Source of the DNA: Kribbella steppae
Lineage (GTDB): Bacteria; Actinomycetota; Actinomycetes; Propionibacteriales; Kribbellaceae
Assembly: GCF_004342025.1 (NCBI RefSeq)
Contig: NZ_SLWN01000001.1
Location: 1-64,000, forward strand
Direction of reading: 5' to 3'
Length of the DNA: 64,000 nt
Numbering within the stretch: position 1 is the stretch's first letter; each line of letters starts with the position of its first letter. The notes beneath the pieces are model-generated. The model had not been told where the DNA came from. It worked only from the letters and a program-made list of their open reading frames with translations, and did not search any database. Below are positions 26,245 through 34,693 of the stretch, piece by piece. A program made the translations under genes and the position numbers.

Positions 26245-29200
26245 ATGGCAACGACTCCGTGGCGGCAGGTCCCGGCGCAGGTGGATTTCCCCGCGCTCGA
26301 GCGCGAGGTGCTCGTCCACTGGGACCAGCACGACACCTTCGCCAAGAGCCTCGAGGTGTCCGCCGGCGGTGATCCGTGGACCTTCTTCGAGGGCCCGCCG
26401 ACCGCGAACGGCATGCCCGGCACCCACCACATCGAGGCGCGCGTCTTCAAGGACGTCTTCCCGCGCTACCGGACAATGAAGGGCTTCTGGGTCGAGCGCA
26501 AGGCCGGCTGGGACTGCCACGGTCTGCCGGTCGAGGTCGCGGTCGAGAAGGAACTCGGGTTCAACGGTAAGAACGACATCGAGGCGTACGGGATCGCCGA
26601 GTTCAACGCCAAGTGCCGCGAGTCGGTGCTGCGCCACGTGGACGCGTTCAACGAGCTGACCGTCCGGATGGGCTACTGGGTCGACCTGGAGCAGCCCTAC
26701 CGGACGATGGACCCGGAGTACGTGCAGTCCGTCTGGTGGTCGCTCAAGCAGATCCACGACAAGGGCCTCCTGGTCGAGGACTACCGCATCACGCCGTACT
26801 GCCCGCGCTGTGGCACCGGTCTGTCGGACCACGAGCTCGCGCAGGGCTACGAGACCGTCATCGACCCCTCGGTGTACGTCCGCTTCCCGCTAACCTCCGG
26901 TCCGCTCGCGGGTAAGGCATCACTGCTGGTCTGGACGACGACCCCGTGGACACTCGTTTCAAACACTGCAGTCGCAGTGCACCCCGACGTGCAGTACGTC
27001 GTCGCCACTGACGGCATCGAGTCGCTGGTGGTGGCGGAGCCGCTGCTGAGCACGCTGGGCGAGGACTGGACGGTCACCGGTCAGTACGGCGGCCGCGAGA
27101 TGGAGCGGTGGACGTACCAGCGGCCGTTCGAGTTGGTGGAGTTCCCCGAGCCGGCGCACTACGTCGTACTGGCTGACTACGTCACCACCGAGGACGGCAC
27201 CGGTCTGGTGCACCAGTCCCCCGCGTTCGGTGCCGACGACCTTGCGGTGTGCCGTGCGTACGGCCTGCCGGTGGTGAATCCGGTCGAGTCCGACGGTCAC
27301 TTTGAGGCCGACGTACCGCTGGTTGGTGGGCAGTTCTTCAAGAAGGCCGACGAGACGCTGGTGAAGGACCTGCAGGAGCGCGGTGCGCTCTTCCGGCACG
27401 TCCCGTACGAGCACCCGTACCCGCACTGCTGGCGCTGCCACACCCCGGTCATGTACTACGCTCTCCCCTCCTGGTACATCCGCACCACGCAGGTGAAGGA
27501 CGCGCTGCTCCGCGAGAACGAGAAGTCCAACTGGTACCCGGACTCGGTCAAGTGGGGCCGGTACGGCGACTGGCTGCGCAACAACATCGACTGGGCCGTC
27601 TCCCGGTCCCGCTACTGGGGTACGCCGCTGCCGATCTGGCGGTGCGAGGACGACCACCAGGTGTGCGTCGGCTCGTTGGCCGAGCTCGGCCAGCTGGCCG
27701 GCCGGGACCTGAACGCCACCGACCCGCACCGGCCGTACGTCGACGACATCACCTTCGACTGCCCGACCTGCGGTCACGAGGCCCGGCGCGTGCCTGAGGT
27801 GATCGACGCCTGGTACGACTCGGGCGCGATGCCGTTCGCCCAGTGGGGCTACCCGTGGGCCGAGGGGTCGACGGAGAAGTTCCAGCAGGCGTACCCGGCC
27901 GACTTCATCTCCGAGGCGATCGACCAGACCCGTGGCTGGTTCTACACGCTGATGGCGATCGGCACGCTGGTCTTCGACGAGTCGTCGTACCGCAATGTCG
28001 TCTGCCTCGGGCACATCATGGCCGAGGACGGCCGGAAGATGTCCAAGCACCTGGGCAACATCCTGGAGCCGATCCCGCTGATGGACGACCACAGCGCGGA
28101 CGCGGTGCGCTGGTTCATGGCCGCCTCCGGGTCGCCGTGGAAGGCACGCGGCATCGGGCCGAACGTGCTGAACGAGATCGTCCGGAAGGTGCTGCTCACC
28201 TACTGGAACACGGTCGCGTTCCACGCCCTGTACGCGCGGCTGGCCGACTGGTCGCCGACCGCCGACGTACCGCCGGTGGCCGAGCGCTCGGTGCTGGACC
28301 GGTGGCTGGTCAGCGAGACTCACCGGCTGGTCCGGGACACCGACGAGGCCTACGCCGACTTCGACACCCAGCGGCTGGGTTCGCTGATCAACTCGTTCGT
28401 CGACGTGCTCTCCAACTGGTACGTCCGGCGTTCGCGTCGCCGCTTCTGGGCCGGTGACCCCGGTGCGCTCGCCACCCTGCACGAGACGCTCGACGTCCTC
28501 ACCCGGGTGATGGCGCCGCTGATGCCGTTCGTGACCGAGCGGGTCTGGCAGGACGTGTTCCGTCCGGTCACGCCCGACCTGCCGGAGTCGGTGCACCTGA
28601 CGAGCTTTCCGGCGTACGACGCGACGCTCATCGACGACAAGCTCGCGCAGCACGTGTCGATGGCTCGGCGTGTCGTCGAACTCGGCCGGTCCGCGCGAGC
28701 GGAGGCCAAGGTGCGGACGCGCCAGCCGCTGTCCCGTGCCCTGGTCGGATCGGCCGCGATCGCGGACCTGTCCGCCGAGCTGCTCCAGGAGATCGCCGAT
28801 GAGCTGAACGTGGGCGCGGTCGAGCCGCTCTCCTCGGCCGGTGCCGACTTGGTCGAGTTCTCTGCCAAGGGCAACTTCCGCGAGCTCGGCAAACGGTTCG
28901 CCAAGCAGACCCCGGTGGTCGCTGCCGCGATCGCCGCCGCCGACGCTGCCGCCTTGGCCGCGGCGCTGAAGGAGTCCGGTACGGCGACAGTCGTGGTCGA
29001 CGGCGAGAACGTCGAGGTCGGCGAGTCCGACGTACTGCTGTCCGAGCGGCCGCGCGAAGGCTGGTCCGTGGTGAACGAGCAGGGCGAGACCGTTGCCCTC
29101 GACCTCGAAGTCACCCCGGAGCTCAAGCAGGCCGGCCTGGCCCGCGAGGTGGTCCGGACGTTGCAGGAGGCCCGGAAGAACGCGGGTCTCGAGGTGTCGG

Positions 29201-29388
29201 ACCGGATCAGGGTCTGGCTGACCTCCACCGACGCCGACCTGTCCGATGCCCTCGGCAAGCACGCCGACGAGATCGCCCGCGAGGTCCTCGCCGTCGAGCT
29301 CAGCCAGTCGGCCCCGTCGGAGTCCGCAGACGTTGCCACCGGCACCGAAGAGGACCTCCAACTCACCTACTGGCTCGCCAAAGCCTGA
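26245..29388 (+). CDS. ileS: Isoleucyl-tRNA synthetase
   Basis: The enzyme charges tRNA-Ile. The 1047-residue protein is class Ia: the HIGH-region variant GMPGTHH (~57-63) follows FEGPPTANG, the CP1 editing domain spans ~200-400 (WTTTPWTLVSNTA), the KMSKS loop reads KMSKH (~597-601), and an anticodon-binding domain follows. Length and motifs match the eukaryote-like IleRS clade common in actinobacteria, some members of which tolerate mupirocin; that property is not tested here. The ATG at 26245 sits after the T-box, with GAAGGA 10 nt upstream. Confidence 0.97.
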   Translation: MATTPWRQVPAQVDFPALEREVLVHWDQHDTFAKSLEVSAGGDPWTFFEGPPTANGMPGTHHIEARVFKDVFPRYRTMKGFWVERKAGWDCHGLPVEVAVEKELGFNGKNDIEAYGIAEFNAKCRESVLRHVDAFNELTVRMGYWVDLEQPYRTMDPEYVQSVWWSLKQIHDKGLLVEDYRITPYCPRCGTGLSDHELAQGYETVIDPSVYVRFPLTSGPLAGKASLLVWTTTPWTLVSNTAVAVHPDVQYVVATDGIESLVVAEPLLSTLGEDWTVTGQYGGREMERWTYQRPFELVEFPEPAHYVVLADYVTTEDGTGLVHQSPAFGADDLAVCRAYGLPVVNPVESDGHFEADVPLVGGQFFKKADETLVKDLQERGALFRHVPYEHPYPHCWRCHTPVMYYALPSWYIRTTQVKDALLRENEKSNWYPDSVKWGRYGDWLRNNIDWAVSRSRYWGTPLPIWRCEDDHQVCVGSLAELGQLAGRDLNATDPHRPYVDDITFDCPTCGHEARRVPEVIDAWYDSGAMPFAQWGYPWAEGSTEKFQQAYPADFISEAIDQTRGWFYTLMAIGTLVFDESSYRNVVCLGHIMAEDGRKMSKHLGNILEPIPLMDDHSADAVRWFMAASGSPWKARGIGPNVLNEIVRKVLLTYWNTVAFHALYARLADWSPTADVPPVAERSVLDRWLVSETHRLVRDTDEAYADFDTQRLGSLINSFVDVLSNWYVRRSRRRFWAGDPGALATLHETLDVLTRVMAPLMPFVTERVWQDVFRPVTPDLPESVHLTSFPAYDATLIDDKLAQHVSMARRVVELGRSARAEAKVRTRQPLSRALVGSAAIADLSAELLQEIADELNVGAVEPLSSAGADLVEFSAKGNFRELGKRFAKQTPVVAAAIAAADAAALAAALKESGTATVVVDGENVEVGESDVLLSERPREGWSVVNEQGETVALDLEVTPELKQAGLAREVVRTLQEARKNAGLEVSDRIRVWLTSTDADLSDALGKHADEIAREVLAVELSQSAPSESADVATGTEEDLQLTYWLAKA

Positions 29389-29431
29389 CCACCCCACCCC
29401 GCCGCATTTGGCTGGCTGACCCACCAAATGA

Positions 29432-29466
29432 GGGGATTGCCACCCTGATTACGGGTGGCAAACCCC
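29432..29466. terminator. ileS terminator hairpin
   Basis: A 9-bp perfect stem (ttgccaccc / gggtggcaa) extends through an A-A mismatch to four more pairs (gggg / cccc), around a 7-nt loop. It lies 43 bp after the ileS stop. Part of it (ggcaaacccccaacctcg) resembles the hairpin downstream of ilvD at 104-150. Confidence 0.65.
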
Positions 29467-29498
29467 CAACCTCGTTGGCTGGCCAGCCAAATGTGGGC

Positions 29499-29628
29499 GG
29501 TCAGCCGAAGGTGGGCGGTCAGTGGGGCAGGTGGTCAGTGGGGTGGGTGGTCAGTGGGGTGGGTGGTCAGTGGGGTGGGTGGTCAGCGGGGTGGGCGGTC
29601 AGCGGGGTGGGCGGTCAGCGGGGTGGGC
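29499..29628. repeat. 16-bp G-rich tandem repeat array
   Basis: Seven head-to-tail 16-bp units (ggtcagtggggtgggt and variants) run from 29517 to 29628, preceded by one 18-bp degenerate unit at 29499. The first units carry T at two positions and the last three carry C, so the array has expanded in two blocks. The G-runs could form quadruplexes on the plus strand. The last unit overlaps the stop codon and final codons of the marR-type gene. Confidence 0.9.
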
Positions 29629-30091
29629 GGGCGGTGCGGGCTCGTAGGGCTGGGGCGGCGCCCAGGTGATTGATCGCGTCGACGAGCAGTAGGCGTGCTG
29701 CCTCGACGCGATCGGGGCCTAGCGCTTGACGGAGTTCTGAGTCGAGGGCCGCTCGGTGTCGCCGGGCGGCTCCGATCACGGCCTCTCCACGTGGCGACAG
29801 CACGACTCGGCGAGCGCGTGCGTCCGTGGGGTCCTGCGCTCGACTGAGGTAGCCGCGCTTCTCCAGGTCGGCGACCGACTTGGATGCGGCCTGCTGGGTC
29901 ACGTTCATCCGCTCGGCCAATGTGCTGATCGTCACTGGTCCGCCGACCAGATGCTGGAACACCACCCCGTCGGCGAACCGCGTGTCGGTGAACCCCTCGG
30001 CGACGAGCCGGCGCTGGAGCTCGTCGGCCAGCGCCCAGCCGGTGAACAGCGAGGCCAGCGACAGGTCGGCTCCAGCCGGATCGAACTCCAT
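29615..30091 (-). CDS. MarR-family transcriptional regulator
   Basis: The 158-residue protein is a winged-helix MarR: VTISTLAERMNVTQQAASKS recognition region followed by the wing ARRVVLSPRGEAV with its D-x-R motif (DPTDARARR). It diverges from a PPOX-family gene, and two near-identical palindromes lie in the 47-bp gap, so it probably represses both genes and responds to a ligand or oxidant. Its last codons and stop are supplied by a G-rich tandem repeat, so the true C-terminus may vary between strains. Confidence 0.9.
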   Translation of the reverse strand: MEFDPAGADLSLASLFTGWALADELQRRLVAEGFTDTRFADGVVFQHLVGGPVTISTLAERMNVTQQAASKSVADLEKRGYLSRAQDPTDARARRVVLSPRGEAVIGAARRHRAALDSELRQALGPDRVEAARLLLVDAINHLGAAPALRARTARPPR

Positions 30092-30104
30092 ACCGCCGAA
30101 CTAT

Positions 30105-30146
30105 ACAACCGTGGTTGTGCATCAATTAACCTACAACCATGGTTGT
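30105..30146. promoter_or_regulatory. Two MarR-type operators
   Basis: The palindromes acaaccgtggttgt (30105-30118) and acaaccatggttgt (30133-30146) share 6-bp arms and are 28 bp apart centre to centre. The second contains the ATG start codon of the PPOX gene at its centre, so a bound repressor would cover the start of that gene. Both lie between divergent marR-type and PPOX genes. Confidence 0.75.
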
Positions 30147-30747
30147 GCAAAAAGAGTTTGTCGAACGAGCGCACCGGATCGTGTGGTGCACGGTAGCCAC
30201 GGTCGGGCCGGACCACCGGCCGCGTACCCGAATCCTCCACCCGCTCTGGGAAGCGACCGACGAAGCCGGGAGCCCGGCGGTGGAGCCGGCCGGTGGGTTG
30301 GTCGGGTGGATCGTCACTCGGGTGACGCCGGTGAAGGTGCGGCATCTGGCGTACAGCCCGTATCTGAGCTGTAGCTATTGGGAGCCCGGCCACGAGGTCG
30401 CGGTGGCGGACTGCCGGGCGGAATGGGTCAGCGATACGGCGACCCGGCAACGAGTGTGGGAGTTGTACCGGGATGCCCCGGCCCCACTCGGCTATGACTT
30501 CTGGAGTGTGTTCCCCGATGGTCCGGCCCCCGGTCGCGGGGCCTCCCGGCCTGGACTGAGGAGCGCAGGGAGCGAAGCGACCGGAGCGACGAGGGAAGGC
30601 CGGGAGTCACAGCCCCGTGACCGCCGCGCCGGAGGCGCGGCATTCAACAGAGAATCACCCTCGCTGCTGCGGCTTACGCCGTACCGGCTGCGGCTCACCG
30701 ACGTGGAAACGCTGAGCGGCCGGAAGGAACCTCTGGCCTGGCCCTGA
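30139..30747 (+). CDS. PPOX-family flavin/F420-type protein, interrupted in frame by a palindromic element
   Basis: The 202-residue product has a pyridoxamine-5'-phosphate-oxidase-like split barrel: FVERAHRIVWCTVATVGPDH, then GWIVTRVTPVKVRHL and YLSCSYW. Such proteins bind FMN or F420 and reduce small molecules. Near residue 132 the sequence changes to an Arg/Gly/Ser-rich stretch of about 39 codons encoded by the palindromic element (30533-30649), after which normal sequence resumes (PSLLRLTPYRLRL). The element is 117 bp, so the frame is kept. Whether the protein still folds is unclear. The start codon lies inside a MarR-type operator. Confidence 0.75.
   Translation: MVVQKEFVERAHRIVWCTVATVGPDHRPRTRILHPLWEATDEAGSPAVEPAGGLVGWIVTRVTPVKVRHLAYSPYLSCSYWEPGHEVAVADCRAEWVSDTATRQRVWELYRDAPAPLGYDFWSVFPDGPAPGRGASRPGLRSAGSEATGATREGRESQPRDRRAGGAAFNRESPSLLRLTPYRLRLTDVETLSGRKEPLAWP
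30533..30649. repeat. Palindromic element, copy A (inside the PPOX gene)
   Basis: Architecture from outside in: outer arms gtcgcggggc (30533-30542) and gccccgtgac (30612-30621); inner arms ctcccggcct (30543-30552) and aggccgggag (30597-30606); a 44-bp core; a tail hairpin with a perfect 8-bp stem (gccgcgcc / ggcgcggc, 30623-30641) and the end attcaaca. It is 117 bp long and shares almost the whole sequence with the copies at 33576 and 42637. Confidence 0.9.
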
Positions 30748-30809
30748 CCGTGACCCTGACACCGTGTCACCGAGTTGGGACCGTGTGTCAAAAGAGCCCG
30801 GACATGACG

Positions 30810-30842
30810 AAGAGGCGGTGCCGCCGGAAAGCACCGCCTCTT
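30810..30842. terminator. divIVA terminator hairpin
   Basis: A perfect 12-bp stem (aagaggcggtgc / gcaccgcctctt) with a 9-nt loop lies 12 bp after the divIVA stop, at the end of the division cluster. It can also stop plus-strand transcripts from the PPOX gene. Confidence 0.75.
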
Positions 30843-30853
30843 GTCTGAGGTTT

Positions 30854-31612
30854 TTAGACGCCGTGACCGTGAGCCTGGGCGCGTGCCTCCGGGCGGAAGC
30901 CGTTGCGCGGGCTGAGCGTGTCGTCGCCGTTGCCCAGCGCCTTGAGCTGCTCGGTGAAGTACGTCTTCAGCCGGCTGCGGTACTCGCGCTCGTAGGCGTG
31001 CAGGTCGTCGATCGTGCGCTCCAGCTGGCCCTTCTGCTTCTCGAGGGTGCCGAGCATCTGCGCCCGGCGCTCCGCGATCTCGCCGTCCAGCTTCTCGGCG
31101 CGGGCACGAGCTTCGCCGGTCATCCGGTCGGCCTTGCCGCGAGCCTCGTTCTCCAGCCGCTCGGCCTTGGCGCGGGCCTCGCCGATGATCTTGTCGGCGG
31201 TGTCCTTCGCCTCCTGGACCAGGTCGTCGGAGTGCTTGGTGGCCATCTCCAGCAGCCGCACAGCGGAGCTGGAGGCGTCGCCGACGGTTCCTGCCGCGGC
31301 AGCGGCCCCCGCGGCCACTACAGGCGCTGCGACAGGCGGCTTCTCCTCCGGCTTCTCGACCACGACCGGGGGCTTGGGCTGCTGCACGACGGGCGGCAGC
31401 GCGGCGGTCTGGTCGACCGGCCGCTCCTGACCAGCACCCGCGCGCTGAGCCGCGGCGAGCTTGGCCCGCAGCTCCTCGTTCTCGGCGAGAAGTCGCTCGA
31501 GCTCGGCTTCGACCTCGTCGAGGAAGGAGTCGACCTCAGTGACGTCGTAGCCCTCCCGTAGTCGGACGGGCGTGAACTGCTTCGAGCGGACGTCATCCGG
31601 CGTCAGCGGCAT
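30854..31612 (-). CDS. divIVA: DivIVA/Wag31 polar growth protein
   Basis: DivIVA marks curved membrane at poles and directs tip growth in actinobacteria. The 252-residue protein has the conserved N-terminal lipid-binding domain (LTPDDVRSKQFTPVRLREGY; DVTEVDSFLDEVE), a Pro/Ala/Val-rich linker (~70-105), and a long coiled coil rich in A-K-A-E-R repeats. GAGGTG precedes the ATG. It is the last gene of the cluster and is followed by a strong terminator. Confidence 0.95.
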   Translation of the reverse strand: MPLTPDDVRSKQFTPVRLREGYDVTEVDSFLDEVEAELERLLAENEELRAKLAAAQRAGAGQERPVDQTAALPPVVQQPKPPVVVEKPEEKPPVAAPVVAAGAAAAAGTVGDASSSAVRLLEMATKHSDDLVQEAKDTADKIIGEARAKAERLENEARGKADRMTGEARARAEKLDGEIAERRAQMLGTLEKQKGQLERTIDDLHAYEREYRSRLKTYFTEQLKALGNGDDTLSPRNGFRPEARAQAHGHGV

Positions 31613-31857
31613 CTTTCACCTCGTTTGTCTGTGTCTTGGCGGAGTCCCCGTGGCCTTCACCTCGGCGACTCAGTAGATCACGTTATCGCTTCGTTGTGTT
31701 CTAACGGAATCCGGGCGGGCAATAACGGCCCACACCCGGCGGACGCCAGCAACGAAACGGCCCCGTTGTCGAGACTTTACCTACCCCGTCCCCGGCGTCC
31801 TCACCCTCCGACTCGGCGGGCGATTCACCGGTTCCGTACCACCTCCGGTGCGCTGGA

Positions 31858-32163
31858 TCACAGTGAGCGGAGTGCGGTCGAGTTGATCGACATCGCCAGC
31901 GAGACGATGACGAACAGCATCAGCATGGACAGGTCGATCCGGATCCCACCGGCCCCGATCGGGGGCAGGATCCGCCGCAGCGGCCGCAGGAACGGATCGG
32001 TGACCGAGTAGATCAACTCGAAGAAGAGCAGCAGCGGCCCCTTCGGGTGCCACTGCGGCGCGAACATGACGATCAGACTGAGGACGAACCGCGCCACCAA
32101 CATCAGGAAGAAGGCGAGCAGTACCCAGCTGAGAACCGTGAGGACGAGCGCTAGAGCAACCAT
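31858..32163 (-). CDS. YggT-family membrane protein
   Basis: The 101-residue protein has two hydrophobic hairpins (VLTVLSWVLLAFFLMLVARF and SMLMLFVIVSLAMS) and the family's central DPFLRPLRRILPP motif. YggT proteins accompany sepF in many bacteria and may act in division or osmotic growth; the role is not established. A 245-bp gap separates it from divIVA, enough for a separate divIVA promoter. Confidence 0.9.
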   Translation of the reverse strand: MVALALVLTVLSWVLLAFFLMLVARFVLSLIVMFAPQWHPKGPLLLFFELIYSVTDPFLRPLRRILPPIGAGGIRIDLSMLMLFVIVSLAMSINSTALRSL

Positions 32164-32214
32164 GTCGTCAATGAGTGTAGAAGACCGGCGGTAACCATGG
32201 CGGACGCGAGGGCG

Positions 32215-32754
32215 TCAGCTCTGGTTGTAGAACCCGTCCGCGGCGATCTTCTCCTTCTCCTCGGCGGCCACCGTCACGTTCGGTGGGCAGACCAGGAACA
32301 CCTTGGTGGTGATCCGCTCGATCGAACCACGGCAGCAGAAGATCAGCCCGGCGGCGAAGTCGACCAGCCGCTTGGCGTCGGAGTGGTCCATCTCGGTCAG
32401 GTTCATGATGACGGGCGTGCCGTCGCGGAAGTGCTCACCGATGACTCGCGCCTCGTTGTAGCTGCGCGGGTGCACGGTGGTGATGCGGGCCAACTCGGTT
32501 ACCTCCGGGGACGGTGCGACACCACGTCGTTCTGGAAACTTGCTGACCGTCGCGCCCTGCTCCTCACGGGAGTCTCGGGGTTCGCGGCTCTCCCGGCCGG
32601 CGGGCACCGGCTCGGGCTCGTGGGACTCCCCGTCGACGGCTACGTCGTCGTACTCGTCGTAGTCGTCGTACTCGTCGTCGTACCGCGCGTTGTAGCGCTC
32701 CCCGTCCTCGACCAAGCCGAGGTACACACCCATCTTGCGCAGCGCGCCGCTCAT
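32215..32754 (-). CDS. sepF: Cell division protein SepF
   Basis: SepF anchors FtsZ to the membrane and replaces FtsA, which is absent here. The 179-residue protein begins with the membrane-binding amphipathic helix ([14 protein letters not shown]), has an acidic Asp/Tyr-rich linker ([14 protein letters not shown]) and ends with the SepF core ([39 protein letters not shown]). The ATG at 32754 is preferred because it starts at the conserved helix; an upstream frame adds unrelated residues. Confidence 0.95.
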   Translation of the reverse strand: MSGALRKMGVYLGLVEDGERYNARYDDEYDDYDEYDDVAVDGESHEPEPVPAGRESREPRDSREEQGATVSKFPERRGVAPSPEVTELARITTVHPRSYNEARVIGEHFRDGTPVIMNLTEMDHSDAKRLVDFAAGLIFCCRGSIERITTKVFLVCPPNVTVAAEEKEKIAADGFYNQS

Positions 32755-32825
32755 GGCCCTCCAGCCCTTCGATTCCGGTTCGACGACAACGGTGAGCAGG
32801 AAGCAAAACCTGCTCGATGTCGACA

Positions 32826-33536
32826 CTAACCGAGTGGAGGACGCGTACCGAGTAAGGCGCGCCCGAGCCGTACGTGTGTCGCTCCCTGCCTGATCGCGGC
32901 GTCCAGATCACCGGTCATCCCGGCCGAGATCCAGTCGGCGCCGGGGTGTTCGGAGCGTAGTCGGGAGGCTACTTCGTGCAGCCCGGCGAACGCTTCGTCG
33001 GGGTCCGAACCCAGCGGGGCGACCGCCATCACGCCACCCAGCTCCAGCCCGTCGGCCGCCGCCACTTCCCCGGCCAACTCCGGTACGGCGGAAGGCTCGA
33101 CACCACCGCGGCCGGCACCGGTCGCGGCCTCCGCCGATCCGTACGACGCCAGGCTCACCTGCAGCAGACAGCGCACGGTCCGTTCTTCGGCGATCGCGGC
33201 CTTCGACAGCGCGGTCACCAGCGACGCGCGGTCCACCGAGTGCACGACCGACGCGTACCGGACCACCGAGCGTGCCTTCTTCGACTGGAGTTGGCCGACG
33301 AAGTGCCAGGTGGCGTCCGGGCAGTCCGGGGCCTTCGCCTTGAGCTCCTGCTCGCGGTTCTCGCCGACGTCGCGGACCCCGAGGGCTGTGAGCGCCCGTA
33401 CATCGCTGACTGGGAAGGTTTTGGTGATCGCGACAAGGGTGACCTCGTCCGGAGCCCTCCCGGCCGCCTCACAGGCCTTCTCGATCCGTTCTCGCACCAG
33501 CCGCAGGTTCTCCCGCAGCTCGTCCACACGGGTCAT
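32826..33536 (-). CDS. YggS-type PLP homeostasis protein
   Basis: The 236-residue protein is a fold-III PLP-binding barrel without a known catalytic activity; homologues control PLP and amino-acid balance. Visible motifs: [11 protein letters not shown] with the PLP lysine near residue 39, [22 protein letters not shown], and [20 protein letters not shown] near the end. The ATG at 33536 follows GGGAGG by 4 nt. Both that site and the ATG lie in an arm of the palindromic element that fills the gap to pgeF. A longer frame through the element is rejected as repeat-encoded. Confidence 0.92.
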   Translation of the reverse strand: MTRVDELRENLRLVRERIEKACEAAGRAPDEVTLVAITKTFPVSDVRALTALGVRDVGENREQELKAKAPDCPDATWHFVGQLQSKKARSVVRYASVVHSVDRASLVTALSKAAIAEERTVRCLLQVSLASYGSAEAATGAGRGGVEPSAVPELAGEVAAADGLELGGVMAVAPLGSDPDEAFAGLHEVASRLRSEHPGADWISAGMTGDLDAAIRQGATHVRLGRALLGTRPPLG

Positions 33537-33571
33537 GGGACCTCCCGGCCTGAACTGAGGAGTGCAGGGAG
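33532..33571. repeat. Palindromic element, copy B (left fragment)
   Basis: This fragment has the outer arm gtcatgggac, inner arm ctcccggcct (33542-33551) and the first 20 bases of the core, then stops where copy C begins. The complement of its outer arm contains the yggS start codon. Confidence 0.85.
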
Positions 33572-33575
33572 CCCG

Positions 33576-33689
33576 GTCATGGGGCCTCCCGGCCTGGACT
33601 GAGGAGTGCAGGGAGCGAAGCGACTGGAGTGACGAGGGAAGGCCGGGAGTTGAAGCCCCATGACCCGCCGCGCCGGAGGCGTGGCAATG
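33576..33689. repeat. Palindromic element, copy C (full)
   Basis: Outer arms gtcatggggc (33576-33585) / gccccatgac (33655-33664), inner arms ctcccggcct (33586-33595) / aggccgggag (33640-33649), a 44-bp core and the tail hairpin (33667-33685; one G-T pair). The outer arms read ATG where the murD copy reads GTG. Confidence 0.9.
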
Positions 33690-33693
33690 TGCA

Positions 33694-33765
33694 CAGCGAC
33701 TGGAGTGACGAGGGAAGGCCGGGAGCAAGGCCCCATGACCACGCCGGCGCCGGAGGCCCGGCCAA
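33694..33765. repeat. Palindromic element, copy D (right fragment)
   Basis: This copy begins inside the core (agcgactggagtgacgaggga), then inner arm aggccgggag (33716-33725), a 4-nt spacer, outer arm gccccatgac (33730-33739) and a diverged tail hairpin with one bulge (33743-33762). It abuts copy C, so B, C and D together fill the whole pgeF-yggS gap. Confidence 0.85.
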
Positions 33766-33776
33766 AAGCACAGTCA

Positions 33777-34505
33777 TCACGCGGCCGGCAGTTTGACGAG
33801 GCCGGCCAGCCGTCCGCTGACCGGACCTTCGCGCCGGTACGAGTACAGGTTCTCCGACTCGATCGTGCAGGCGGTCGCGTCGACCACCTCGACACCGAGC
33901 TCGGCCAGTTGTGCCCTGACCCCGGCGGCCACGTCGATGGACGGCGTACCCCAGCTCGTTTCCGCGTACGACGCCGGCACCCGCTCGGCCACCTCGGCCC
34001 GCATCTCGGCCGGCACCTCGTAACAGTTGCCGCACGCGGACGGCCCGAGGACGGCGGTGATCCGCGACGCACCGAGCTCGCGCATCGCCTCGACGGTCGC
34101 CGGTACGACGCCGACGTACATCCCCTTGCGGCCGGAGTGCGCCGCACCGATGACTCCGTCACCGGTGAGCAGCACCGGCAGGCAGTCGGCGGCGCGAACA
34201 CACAGCACGACATCGTCGCGAGTGGTGACCAGCGCATCGGCGGTCGGCATCGGGCGGAGCGGAAGCTCATCACCCGGCCGGACGACGTGGACGTCACGGC
34301 CGTGCACCTGGCTGACCCGGACGATCGCCTCAGGCCGGACACCGAACTCGGCCGCCAGGCGACGGTAGTTCTCCACCACCGCGTCGGCATCGGCGCCGAC
34401 CGCGCTGCCGAGGTTCAGTTCGCCGTACGGCGCGGTGCTCGCGCCGCCGAAGCGATCGGTGAAGGCGAAGCGGACACCGCGGAGAACCTCGTCATACCCG
34501 AACAC
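33777..34505 (-). CDS. pgeF: Peptidoglycan editing factor (laccase-domain, PgeF-like)
   Basis: PgeF-type proteins (DUF152) remove wrongly added L-serine from peptidoglycan precursors. The 242-residue protein shows the family's metal ligands: the histidine in VSQVHGRDV, the cysteine in RAADCLP, and AAHSGRKGMYVGV, where most members have AAHAGWRG, an unusual change. GPSACGNCYEV follows. It lies between ftsZ and yggS, its usual place. The gap to ftsZ (188 bp) holds nothing recognisable. Confidence 0.9.
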   Translation of the reverse strand: MFGYDEVLRGVRFAFTDRFGGASTAPYGELNLGSAVGADADAVVENYRRLAAEFGVRPEAIVRVSQVHGRDVHVVRPGDELPLRPMPTADALVTTRDDVVLCVRAADCLPVLLTGDGVIGAAHSGRKGMYVGVVPATVEAMRELGASRITAVLGPSACGNCYEVPAEMRAEVAERVPASYAETSWGTPSIDVAAGVRAQLAELGVEVVDATACTIESENLYSYRREGPVSGRLAGLVKLPAA

Positions 34506-34693
34506 GCCCAGAGCCTACCGGCCCGGACGCCGTGCCTCGTCAAGGAGTGTTGGTGCGGCTAGCGGTGGTCCAGTCGTTCGCTGGCAAGGCGGAGGAGGAG
34601 CGCGATGCGGAGCATCTCGCGACGACGACAACGCCGCCAGCGGGCGTCTGGGGCGCCGCTAGACGTGCCGAATGCTCCTTGACGAGGCACCTC

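Noticed and set aside
29499..29628. CRISPR array
   Set aside because: The 16-bp units are contiguous with no spacers, and no cas genes are present.
33537..33728. Extension of yggS through the repeat array
   Set aside because: The added residues come from element copies B-D. Conserved YggS sequence starts at the ATG at 33536.
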